Counted from the stretch's first letter, positions 1-6,315 are shown. The stretch is DNA of 6,555 nt from an uncultured Allofournierella sp. (GCA_944382705.1 CALWNE010000025.1:1-6555), one strand, 5' to 3'. Numbers and translations: made by a program. Notes: generated by a model from the letters alone, not told the origin.

Positions 1-34
1 ATTCACACGCACTACCAAACTGCGCTACACCCCG
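1..34 (-). tRNA. tRNA 5' end, probably tRNA-Pro (partial)
   Basis: Read on the minus strand from 34 down, the sequence begins CGGGGTG-TA-GCGC and continues through a D loop containing TTGGTA and a GTGC closing strand. It then enters the anticodon stem (TGTGA) and loop (AT) before the window ends. These are positions 1 to 33 of a canonical tRNA. The anticodon itself lies outside the window. A C at position 1 followed by GGGGTG is the usual acceptor start of bacterial tRNA-Pro, so proline is the best guess; another identity cannot be excluded. A consensus promoter sits about 30 bp upstream, which fits a first or single gene of a tRNA transcript. Confidence 0.75.
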
Positions 35-70
35 ATGTCTTTCTGGTGTTTCGCACCAACGACGATAGTT

Positions 71-99
71 ATTATATCGCAGTGCAATGGATTTGTCAA
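71..99 (-). promoter_or_regulatory. Consensus sigma-A promoter of the minus-strand tRNA
   Basis: On the minus strand, TTGACA (99-94) and TATAAT (76-71) are separated by exactly 17 bp, a perfect match to the housekeeping consensus at both boxes. Transcription would begin near 64 and reach the tRNA 5' end at 34 after a leader of about 30 nt that RNase P would remove. Confidence 0.9.
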
Positions 100-375
100 C
101 AGCTTTTTTGAAAAATTTTCAGAAAAAATAAAAAACAAACAAATACACCCAATCAATGGCCTTGTTGAGCCAAAATATAGACCATGGGGCCTGAGCAAAC
201 CGGGGAGTGTTGCGCCGGATAATAAGCTTTTTTAAAAGTTAAAAATATAGTAGGGTTAAAATAATCGGGACGCTAAAGGTGATAAAGGCAAAAGTGAAGG
301 CGGCGCTATCATGGGCAAAGACATGACCAATGGAATAAAACAGGGAAAAAGAATGAAAAAATTTTGAAAAACATC
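100..375. other. Divergent intergenic spacer between two tRNA genes
   Basis: This AT-rich spacer separates the two divergent tRNA promoters. It contains short open frames only, without a convincing ribosome binding site or protein-like composition. I see no terminator, repeat array or RNA gene in it. It may hold upstream A/T-rich promoter elements (runs of A and T at about 103-141 and 355-366 flank the two -35 boxes), which is an inference from composition. Confidence 0.6.
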
Positions 376-404
376 TTGACGAACCGTGAAACCCTTGCTA
401 TAAT
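376..404 (+). promoter_or_regulatory. Consensus sigma-A promoter of tRNA-Ala
   Basis: TTGACG (376-381) and TATAAT (399-404) are separated by 17 bp. The promoter is about 33 bp upstream of the tRNA-Ala 5' end, with A/T-rich sequence directly before the -35 box. The -10 box lies inside a small inverted repeat, CTTGCT (394-399) and AGCAAG (406-411). Confidence 0.9.
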
Positions 405-437
405 AAGCAAGCAGTCAGCAAGACGGCAACAAAATAT

Positions 438-513
<76 letters not shown>

Positions 514-514
514 C

Positions 515-550
515 AAACCGCAAGGCAAACGCCTTGCGGTTTTTTGTTTT
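515..550 (+). terminator. Intrinsic terminator of tRNA-Ala
   Basis: A 12-bp perfect stem, AAACCGCAAGGC paired with GCCTTGCGGTTT, closes a 4-nt AAAC loop and runs into a T-rich tail (TTTGTTTT). It begins 2 nt after the encoded CCA of tRNA-Ala. Confidence 0.93.
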
Positions 551-1017
551 ACTCGCTGGGTTCTTCAAATTCCTTTTTCCGTACTCTGCTGCAATCGCCG
601 TGCAGCTGGCCGAATAATCCGGCAGGGCATCTTTGCAGGGGGATTGCTTTGCTTCGTTGGGTTTGAGTTCTCACGAATAGAATTTAGCATTATTATGTTT
701 AACTTCTTCTGCAAAAAATAAACCTGTTTGCATACACTAAGGCGGTACCCGTCTATACCAATCCAGGCCCAAGAGCCCCGGCGTTTGGTGAGGGTAAAGA
801 TGCAACCTTGCCTCAAGGGACACAAAATTTGAAAGAAACTTTGTGGGTCTATCAATTTGATGATTTCTGCTCATTGAATCAAAACGAATTGTTCATATTT
901 TGCATCTAAAATGAAGCTATACAAAAATGGCAGGTACTCCTGGGGCAATGGGTTTGTCTCGTTTGGCAAAGGCCGGGAGATGGGGCCATTCACCAAGGCA
1001 GATGGGGGGCAACAAGG
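551..1017. other. Gene-poor region, no confident gene
   Basis: About 470 bases separate the tRNA-Ala terminator from the first plausible protein gene. Minus-strand frames here (for example 565-855) are rich in Arg, Pro and Ser and lack a ribosome binding site, so I do not call them. The only part with protein-like composition is the startless plus-strand frame at 703-909, listed separately. A possible weak promoter (TTGAAT at 874-879, TATTTT at 896-901, 16-bp gap) could serve the membrane protein gene downstream; this is speculative. Confidence 0.5.
703..909 (+). pseudogene. Startless open frame, possible gene remnant
   Basis: A plus-strand frame of 68 sense codons lies between stop codons at 700-702 and 907-909 and has no ATG, GTG or TTG with a ribosome binding site at its front. 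The middle part reads KAVPVYTNPGPRAPAFGEGK, a pattern reminiscent of the repeat edges of small SH3-like or cell-surface domains in clostridia, but I cannot assign a family. A decayed 3' gene fragment would explain the protein-like stretch without a start. Chance is the main alternative, because 68 codons without a stop is not rare in sequence of this composition. Confidence 0.22.
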
Positions 1018-1365
1018 ATGGAGAACAGAATCGTGGGAGCGGCATCCATGGCGATGCTGGTGGCGGCTTACAGTGTGATTCGGTTTTTATTGTTTGACCT
1101 CCACGGCTTGAAGGGATTGCCATTGCTGCTGTTCCTTGTGGGGGCTGGGATTATTACCGTAACCGGCTTGGTGCAGGGGGGAATGTTGATTCCGTTAACC
1201 ACAGATTTAGGCTACATGGGCGGTTTCCTTGCCGGGGTTTTAATAAGGTTCGATTGGGGCGACGGGGTCAATGCCCTCTGGATTATCTGGAGTGGATGTT
1301 TTGCTGCAGCTGTTGCGGTGGCTGTTGTGCTTCATTGCGCAATGCAGAGAGAGGCAAAGCAATAG
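1018..1365 (+). CDS. Small multi-spanning membrane protein, function unknown
   Basis: The 115-residue product is strongly hydrophobic. Four likely membrane segments are visible at about residues 8-26, 33-52, 57-76 and 86-108, with a short charged loop (RFDWGDG, about 77-83) and a basic tail (QREAKQ) at the end. That loop and tail are the only clearly polar parts. I do not recognise the family. Two starts are possible. ATG 1018 has a G-run (1004-1009) eight bases upstream; ATG 1048 (residue 11) has GGGAG (1035-1039) eight bases upstream and would begin just inside the first membrane segment. A hairpin terminator about 100 bases beyond the stop suggests a monocistronic gene. The continuous hydrophobic-segment pattern favours a real gene over a chance frame, but no functional inference is possible from the context. 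Confidence 0.6.
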   Translation: MENRIVGAASMAMLVAAYSVIRFLLFDLHGLKGLPLLLFLVGAGIITVTGLVQGGMLIPLTTDLGYMGGFLAGVLIRFDWGDGVNALWIIWSGCFAAAVAVAVVLHCAMQREAKQ

Positions 1366-1465
1366 CCCAAAAGAACCGCCTGTGCCTACGGAGTGCAGCG
1401 TAACTGTGGGGCTGGTTGTGAAAATGGCACTGCGGATGAAAGCAACCGGCCAAAGGCAATGAAAC

Positions 1466-1499
1466 AATGGTGGAACGGTTTGAGTTCCACCATTTTTTT
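1466..1499 (+). terminator. Intrinsic terminator downstream of the membrane protein gene
   Basis: AATGGTGGAAC pairs perfectly with GTTCCACCATT over 11 bp around a 7-nt loop, followed by a run of seven T (1493-1499, the first two being stem bases). It points in the plus direction and lies 100 bases beyond the stop codon at 1365. It also isolates the helicase gene from upstream transcription. Confidence 0.9.
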
Positions 1500-1800
1500 A
1501 GCCGAAATATTGTGCGGCGTGCCTGGCAGATGCGAAAAATATAAAGAAGGCAGCTGGCAATGGCCGCAAACAGGCAGCAAAGAGCAGACTGCCATGCTGC
1601 GACCTTGCAATGTATTGCCGATATATGGTACATATATAATAACAATTCTTTCATAGCACGATTCGATGGGTATCCGGTGCATTGCCTGAGTGGACTGCCG
1701 GTGTTTGCGGTTAACAAAAGAGGCCCTATGGCCTTTGGCGGCTGTTCATCCAGCACAGGAACGGGGGTGGCACAGAGGGATACTGCAAGGAGGGAACTTT
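1500..1800 (+). promoter_or_regulatory. Leader region of the helicase-nuclease gene
   Basis: About 300 bases between a strong terminator and the start of the large gene must contain that gene's promoter. A perfect TATAAT lies at 1635-1640, but no good -35 box stands 16-18 bp upstream (GTATTG at the 17-bp position), so the promoter is weak, activator-dependent or misplaced by me. If correct, the 5' leader is about 150 nt. A small hairpin, GGCC-CTAT-GGCC, lies near 1723-1734. I found no riboswitch or T-box signature. Confidence 0.35.
1787..1794 (+). promoter_or_regulatory. Ribosome binding site that fixes the TTG start at 1801
   Basis: AAGGAGGG at 1787-1794 is followed by a 6-nt spacer (AACTTT) and TTG at 1801. 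This is an ideal Shine-Dalgarno, and the frame is the one that runs to 4833. The longer frame beginning with GTG at 1690 has no such site, and its extra 37 residues are not domain-like. Confidence 0.88.
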
Positions 1801-4800
1801 TTGACCAGTGTCGGCAGGGTAATCTTCCGGGCGATTCACGAGGGGAAATGGGTTAGCCTGGAATACAAAAACAAAACAGGCCAAACAACGCACTATTGGC
1901 TGGGCATTCGGTCCATGGACCTGCGAAAGGGTCAGATAACAGGGGAGGGCCTGCATCTGGGCCAGCTTACCGTACTGGAGCTGACCATTTATATGGAACG
2001 GATTCTTTCGGCAGAAATTGTTGAGGGTTCCTGGTGTGAAATTGACCAAAAGCTGCTGCGGGATATTCAGGAACATCCCAAAAAATACGAAGCCTGGTTT
2101 GGAAATAGTGCAAACCTGCGCGTGCTGGAATATCTGGCCTTTTGCAACAAGCTGGACAGTGTGCCTTATACAACACAGTACCAGCTGATTGAACACCTGG
2201 ACCTGGACCAGATGGCAGGGGGAACTTATGCTCTCACCGATGAGCAGTTTGCCTTGATTGTGCGCACTTTTCAGCGCAAAACCGAGCAAAAACGAGAGAA
2301 ACATTATCTGCAAATGACGCAGATTGGCATCAATTTGTTAAGTGTGGATACCCCCAGAGGCTTGTATGTGCTGGCCTATCGCCCCTTGATGCTGGATGTG
2401 GCCAGCCGCACCCTGCGCCTGAGTGAAACCCTGGTCATCTGCCGGGAGTATACCTTGCAGGGGGAAAAAGTCAGTGCCCACTCCTTTATGAACGAGGAAG
2501 ATTTTGCACTGCTGGAGGAGTTTGAACGGAACGCAGAGCGGATTAAGGACTGCATAACCAAAGCCACCTGCACCCGTGGAGTAAACGATATGCCCTATTT
2601 GGTGGCGGTGGGCCGCAACAACCTGGTGGACTTGGAGCATGAATACAAAGGCATTACGGCCATGTTTGACCCGACTGAAGATGCAGCGGCAACACAGCCC
2701 ATACGGGCCTTTTTTGGCGAGATGAACGCCCGGCCTCGCCGCCGCAAATCCTTCCCCTTGGCACTCATCAGCAACCAGGTGAATCTGGACCAGCTGCTGG
2801 CCATCAACAATGCCATGAGCTACCCGCTGACCTATGTCCAGGGGCCGCCTGGTACTGGCAAAACCAGTACCATTGTAAATACCATGACAACGGCATTTTT
2901 CAACGAGCGCACCGTGCTGTTCACCTCGTACAACAACCACCCCATTGATGGCGTGGTGCAAAAGCTTTCGGGTCTTACCTATCGGGGCAAAAAAATTCCC
3001 TTTCCCATCGCCCGGCTGGGCAGCGCTGATTATGTGGCGCAAACCCTTCATTCTATCTATGCCATGTACCAGAGCTGCAAACAGATGACCATCTACGAAA
3101 AAACTCTGGACCGAAACCATGCCGAGCGGGCAGAGCGTGCCCGCAAATTGACCGAACGGTTGGAACAGTACGACGAAATGCTGGATTTGCAGGAACGCAA
3201 AGAAACCATCCAGCGGCTTTTGGAAACCAGAGGCCAGAAGAACTTCCAGCGGCAGCTGCGCAGCAACCAGCTGGCCAAGGTGGACCGGGAGCTGGAGCAA
3301 TGCAGTCAGGTACACGCCCAGGACGCACTGGAACTGCTGGACCAGAACACCGAGGATTTATTAAAATATCTTTACTACACTTCGGCTAAGTACATCCGCC
3401 GTTTGGACGAGCCCAAAAACCGGGATTTACTGGAGATTCTATCCAGCGGAGCCCCGGACCAAGAAAAGGTAGCAGCCTTCCACCGGTACCTTTCTGAGAC
3501 CGAAAATCTGAAAAAATTTTTGCGTATTTTTCCCTTTGTGGCAACCACCTGTATTTCTGCTCACAGGTTAGGAGAGCCGCAGCCAAGCTTCGATATGGTT
3601 ATTATGGACGAAGCCAGTCAATGCAATACCGCCACAGCCTTGCTGCCCATTGTGCGGGGCAACTCCCTTATGCTGGTAGGGGACCCTCAGCAGCTGCAGC
3701 CGGTCATTGTGCTGGACCCGCACCACAACCAGATTCTGCGCCGCCGCTACCGGGTGGGCCAGGAATATGACTATATTGAGAACTCTATCTACAAGTGCCT
3801 GCTTTCCTGCGATGCAGTCAGCGACGAGGTACTGCTGCGCTACCATTATCGGTGCGACCCCAAAATCATCGGGTTCAACAACAGAAAGTATTACAACCGC
3901 CGGCTGCGGGTTGCCAGCAAAAGCGTGAGTAAACGGCCTTTGGTTTATGTGGATGTTCCCCACGACACCACCCAGGAAAAGAACACTGCACCCCGGGAGG
4001 TGGAGGTGATTGACCGGTATCTGGCCCACAATCCTGGCCGCTCGGTGGGCATTATTACGCCGTTCACCAATCAGAAAAATCAAATTGAACAGATGATACA
4101 GGAGCGTGGATACGAACACGCAAGCTGCGGTACGGTACACGCTTTTCAGGGTGACGAAAAAGATGTGGTGATTTTTTCCCTTGCGCTCACCGATAAAACG
4201 GGCGCCAAAACCTATGATTGGCTCAAAAACAACAAGGAGCTTATCAATGTGGCAACCTCACGAGCAAAGGAGCAGCTGATTTTACTTTCTAATAAAGAGC
4301 AGCTGAACCGATTGCATCAAATCCATCCGGATGACGATGATCTTTATGATTTGTACCGGTATGTATGCAGCGAGGGCAGCTGCGAGGTAGCGCCTAAACC
4401 GGCGGCCTCCCGGGCGCTGGGCATCAAGCCATACAGCACAAAAACAGAGGACGCCTTTTTAGAAAATCTCAACCACGCTTTGGGCAATATCTTTATTGCT
4501 GGCGGGCGGTGCAGCGTACACAGAGAAGTGCCCATTGCCCATGTGTTCAAAAGCAACCCCAAAGCGGTGGATTTGTTCTACACTGGCCGCTTTGATTTTG
4601 TGGTGTACCAAAAAGAAGGCCGCCAGTCGGTGCCGGTGCTTGCCATCGAGTTGGACGGACGGGAGCACCGGGAGGACCCGGCGGTACAAAAGCGGGACCA
4701 AAAAAAGGACCAGCTCTGCAAGGAGCATGGGTTTGAACTGATCCGGGTGGATAACACCTATGCCCGCCGGTATCACTACATTAAAGAAATTTTAATTGGA

Positions 4801-4833
4801 TATTTTCACCAGGGGCAAAATAGGCTGCTCTAG
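1801..4833 (+). CDS. WYL-like / SF1 Upf1-type helicase / DUF2726 nuclease fusion
   Basis: A 1010-residue protein predicted to unwind or translocate on nucleic acid using ATP and to cut it. Residues about 1-70 (AIHEGKWVSLEYKN..., ending MERILSAEI) resemble a WYL-type ligand or nucleic-acid-binding fold; this is an inference. The helicase motifs are complete for the Upf1/Dna2-like superfamily 1B group: Walker A GPPGTGKTS (348-356), motif Ia VLFTSYNN (372-379), Walker B DEASQ (603-607), motif III GDPQQLQP (627-634), YHYRC (681-685), VGIITPFTNQ (749-758), motif V GTVHAFQGDE (777-786) and motif VI NVATSRAKEQL (816-826, arginine 821). A Glu/Lys/Gln-rich coiled coil (about 431-505) lies between Walker A and B. 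Residues about 881-1000 match DUF2726, a Vsr-like PD-(D/E)XK nuclease: D932 in FDFVVY, E950-L-D952, H956 and R965-D966 are all present. Translation starts at TTG with a strong Shine-Dalgarno. It stands alone between terminators. Function is unproven: defence or DNA repair are both reasonable. Confidence 0.93.
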   Translation: MTSVGRVIFRAIHEGKWVSLEYKNKTGQTTHYWLGIRSMDLRKGQITGEGLHLGQLTVLELTIYMERILSAEIVEGSWCEIDQKLLRDIQEHPKKYEAWFGNSANLRVLEYLAFCNKLDSVPYTTQYQLIEHLDLDQMAGGTYALTDEQFALIVRTFQRKTEQKREKHYLQMTQIGINLLSVDTPRGLYVLAYRPLMLDVASRTLRLSETLVICREYTLQGEKVSAHSFMNEEDFALLEEFERNAERIKDCITKATCTRGVNDMPYLVAVGRNNLVDLEHEYKGITAMFDPTEDAAATQPIRAFFGEMNARPRRRKSFPLALISNQVNLDQLLAINNAMSYPLTYVQGPPGTGKTSTIVNTMTTAFFNERTVLFTSYNNHPIDGVVQKLSGLTYRGKKIPFPIARLGSADYVAQTLHSIYAMYQSCKQMTIYEKTLDRNHAERAERARKLTERLEQYDEMLDLQERKETIQRLLETRGQKNFQRQLRSNQLAKVDRELEQCSQVHAQDALELLDQNTEDLLKYLYYTSAKYIRRLDEPKNRDLLEILSSGAPDQEKVAAFHRYLSETENLKKFLRIFPFVATTCISAHRLGEPQPSFDMVIMDEASQCNTATALLPIVRGNSLMLVGDPQQLQPVIVLDPHHNQILRRRYRVGQEYDYIENSIYKCLLSCDAVSDEVLLRYHYRCDPKIIGFNNRKYYNRRLRVASKSVSKRPLVYVDVPHDTTQEKNTAPREVEVIDRYLAHNPGRSVGIITPFTNQKNQIEQMIQERGYEHASCGTVHAFQGDEKDVVIFSLALTDKTGAKTYDWLKNNKELINVATSRAKEQLILLSNKEQLNRLHQIHPDDDDLYDLYRYVCSEGSCEVAPKPAASRALGIKPYSTKTEDAFLENLNHALGNIFIAGGRCSVHREVPIAHVFKSNPKAVDLFYTGRFDFVVYQKEGRQSVPVLAIELDGREHREDPAVQKRDQKKDQLCKEHGFELIRVDNTYARRYHYIKEILIGYFHQGQNRLL

Positions 4834-4844
4834 CTGCCTGCACA

Positions 4845-4900
4845 AAAACCCATGGAACAGCCTGGCCAAAAAGCCAGAAGCTGCTCCATGGGTTTTGTTT
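4845..4900. terminator. Bidirectional intrinsic terminator between convergent genes
   Basis: A long hairpin has an outer stem AAAACCCATGGA/TCCATGGGTTTT, continued by CAGC/GCTG after one A-C mismatch, and an inner stem CTGGC/GCCAG around CAAAAA. The plus strand exits into GGGTTTTGTTT and the minus strand into GGGTTTTTG, so it can stop both transcripts. It starts 11 nt after the helicase stop codon and lies 26 nt beyond the end of the regulator gene on the other strand. Confidence 0.9.
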
Positions 4901-4926
4901 GCTGCAAAGAGAAAAATAAGAGGGTA

Positions 4927-5649
4927 TTACCTGGCGCAATAAAATTCGATGGCTTGCCGGGCAAAGGCGGCCGTGCCCTCACCGCCAGCACGGTCGATGG
5001 TTTGCCGGAACCGCTCGTCCTGCTGGTACATTTGGCCTAAGCTGGCCAAAATTTCTTTGGTGCAGGGGTAAAAATGGTCGGTGATAAATTGTTGTAGCTG
5101 GGCCACTAATTGCTGTGCCTGCGGCCCGGCGGGGTCCTGGTGTTTGTGCCGGCCCAGCTCTGCAAACAACTCCATCATCTGCTGCCCGGAGGCTTCAAAA
5201 TCCTGGCCTTTGGCCTGCCGGGCTTCAAATTCCCGATAGGCCTCCGTATTGCCCCAACGGGCCTTGGCTTCCTCTTTGTACTGGTTCAGTTCCTGATGCT
5301 GAAATGGCTTAAAGTTCATTATAAATCCTCCTGTTTGCTGCAATTCACGGGCCAGAGTGAGCAAGTTGTCGATGCGCTGCCGCTCCAACTCCAGCAGGCG
5401 AATCTGCTGTTCCAAGGCTTGTTTTGGCTCAAAGTGCGGGTTGTCCAAAATAGCCTTGATATCCTTCAGGGGGAATTCCAGTTCTCGCAAAAGCAGAATG
5501 GTTTGAAGCCTGGCAAGGGCTGCGTCGTTGTATAAGCGATACCCGGCAGGGCTGGTGGCAGTGGGGTGCAGCAGGCCAATGGCGTGGTAGTGGTGCAGGG
5601 TTCGCACGCTTACTCCCGTCAGCTGGCTTACCTGTTTTACGGTGCGCAT
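4927..5649 (-). CDS. MerR-family regulator with TipAS drug-recognition domain
   Basis: A 240-residue transcriptional activator of the TipA/Mta type, which binds DNA as a dimer and responds to bulky antibiotics or cationic drugs. Residues 1-70 form the MerR winged helix-turn-helix: VKQVSQLTGVSVRTLHHY, then GLLHPT, AGYRLY and ELEFPLKDI. About 75-105 is a leucine-rich coiled coil for dimerisation. Residues 111-240 match the TipAS domain, including the typical ending MYQQDERF ... AARQ-like AFARQAIEFY. The length is close to Mta (257) and TipAL (253). ATG at 5649 has AGGAGG (5663-5658) with an 8-nt spacer. The gene is convergent with the helicase and shares its terminator. A 19-bp-spacer promoter directly in front implies autoregulation. 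A second ribosome binding site and in-frame ATG lie at residue 111. No transporter or resistance target gene is visible next to it, so the inducer and regulon are unknown. Confidence 0.94.
   Translation of the reverse strand: MRTVKQVSQLTGVSVRTLHHYHAIGLLHPTATSPAGYRLYNDAALARLQTILLLRELEFPLKDIKAILDNPHFEPKQALEQQIRLLELERQRIDNLLTLARELQQTGGFIMNFKPFQHQELNQYKEEAKARWGNTEAYREFEARQAKGQDFEASGQQMMELFAELGRHKHQDPAGPQAQQLVAQLQQFITDHFYPCTKEILASLGQMYQQDERFRQTIDRAGGEGTAAFARQAIEFYCAR
5317..5332 (-). promoter_or_regulatory. Internal Shine-Dalgarno and ATG for a separate TipAS product
   Basis: Inside the merR-type gene, on the minus strand, AGGAGGA (5332-5326) is followed by a 6-nt spacer (TTTATA) and ATG (5319-5317), in frame as methionine 111. 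The product would be a 130-residue free TipAS domain without the DNA-binding part. In Streptomyces lividans tipA is known to yield TipAL and, from an internal start, TipAS, which sequesters thiopeptides. The site here is at the matching domain boundary and is as strong as the gene's main ribosome binding site. Confidence 0.75.
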
Positions 5650-5681
5650 GGTTTTTTCCTCCTATTCTGGGCCGTGTTTAT

Positions 5682-5712
5682 AGAATACGCCATAACGCAG
5701 CGTGAGAGTCAA
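5682..5712 (-). promoter_or_regulatory. MerR-type promoter with 19-bp spacer and central dyad
   Basis: On the minus strand TTGACT (5712-5707) and TATTCT (5687-5682) are separated by 19 bp, longer than the 17 bp RNA polymerase prefers. MerR-family activators bind such overlong spacers and distort them to align the boxes. Near the centre is the 9-bp palindrome ACGCTGCGT (5703-5695), resembling from memory the ACG-TGCGT core of Mta-class sites. The transcript would start about 25 nt before the ATG at 5649, so the regulator probably activates its own gene. Confidence 0.82.
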
Positions 5713-5730
5713 GGGGGGATTTTTGTCCGG

Positions 5731-5886
5731 TTATTTGGGGTTCTGTTTGCTTCTGTTCTTCCATACACGGGCTAGAATGTTTTTTAAAACCAGCATGGCA
5801 TCCAGTTCGTTGTAGCCATATCGCTTTTGCAAGTCGTCCAGTAAATGCTCCAGTCCTTCCTGATGTTGATGTGGCAAGGGCGGAAA
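5731..5886 (-). pseudogene. C-terminal remnant of a minus-strand gene
   Basis: On the minus strand a frame of 51 codons ends at TAA (5733-5731) and reads like a natural protein end: EGLEHLLDDLQKRYGY, then NELDAMLVLKNIL, ARVWKNR and a Lys/Asn-rich tail. The amphipathic helical pattern is good. There is no start codon with a ribosome binding site, and the protein-like part stops at about 5871, where the frame soon meets a stop (5889-5887). Its stop codon is only 18 bp from the -35 box of the regulator promoter and it has the same orientation, so it was once the gene upstream of the regulator. I do not recognise the family. The likely cause is loss of the front of the gene at the junction near 5871. 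Confidence 0.6.
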
Positions 5887-6266
5887 TCATGGAGAAATAC
5901 CAGCCGGGGGAGCATGACAAGACCGCCTATCTTCTGAACGCAATCCATGTGCAGGAGGGCGAGTATTTCAGCCGCCGGGTACATGACGATATAGACGGTA
6001 TCATGGTGGACATAAAAGAAGCCCACAAGGGGCGGGCGGAGAGTGCGCCGGAGAAATCCGTTGCCGCTGAACTGAAAAAGGATTTGGACGAAGTGGCAAA
6101 TTTCAAAGGGAGCCGTTTGGAACAATGGCTTCTGATTTACTGCAAGCAAAACCGCATCCCTTATCACCGCTTGACGGAAGAAGAAAAACAGAGTTTGATA
6201 CGGATAGGCTCCAAATCGGATTTTGTGAAGTCGCATATACCACAGAGGGGAAAAAAGCGAAAATAA
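5872..6266 (+). pseudogene. C-terminal part of a truncated plus-strand gene, possibly from a mobile element
   Basis: From about 5872 to TAA (6264-6266) the plus strand encodes about 130 residues with clear protein character: ARAEIMEKYQPGEHDKTAYL near the front, a central acidic/basic helical region (AAELKKDLDEV), then RLEQWLLIYCKQN and a basic end (QRGKKRK). Possible starts at GTG 5871 and ATG 5889 lack a Shine-Dalgarno, and the sequence enters mid-domain, so this is probably the tail of a larger protein. I do not recognise a family. Large multi-domain proteins of clostridial conjugative elements end in similar charged tails, but that link is only an impression. A hairpin terminator follows 20 nt after the stop. 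If the start at 5871 or 5889 is used, it could instead be a small intact gene; the missing ribosome binding site argues against this. Confidence 0.55.
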
Positions 6267-6286
6267 AAAACATATATTCAATTCTT

Positions 6287-6315
6287 GCGGCAGAAATTTT
6301 CTGCCGCTATTTTTT
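6287..6315 (+). terminator. Intrinsic terminator after the truncated plus-strand gene
   Basis: GCGGCAGA pairs with TCTGCCGC around an AATTT-type loop (6287-6307; the stem can extend to 10 bp), followed by TATTTTTT. It lies 20 nt after the stop at 6266 and just before the promoter of the PadR gene. Confidence 0.9.

Noticed and set aside
565..855. Minus-strand frame of 96 codons after tRNA-Ala
   Set aside because: No ribosome binding site, composition typical of non-coding sequence, and no recognisable motif.
911..1078. Plus-strand frame starting MKLYKNGRYSWGNG
   Set aside because: No Shine-Dalgarno, and the second half (WRTESWERHPWRCWWR) is a Trp/Arg-rich out-of-frame reading of the membrane protein gene.
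1690..1800. N-terminal extension of the helicase from GTG 1690
   Set aside because: The extra 37 residues have no domain character, GTG 1690 has no ribosome binding site, and TTG 1801 has an ideal one six bases upstream.
1500..1800. Riboswitch or T-box in the helicase leader
   Set aside because: No T-box motif, no terminator/antiterminator pair and no recognisable aptamer core were found; only a short hairpin is visible.
2338..3315. Long antisense open frame of 325 codons inside the helicase gene
   Set aside because: It lies opposite a gene with all helicase motifs intact; codon bias of the sense gene explains the open antisense frame, and its sequence is not domain-like.
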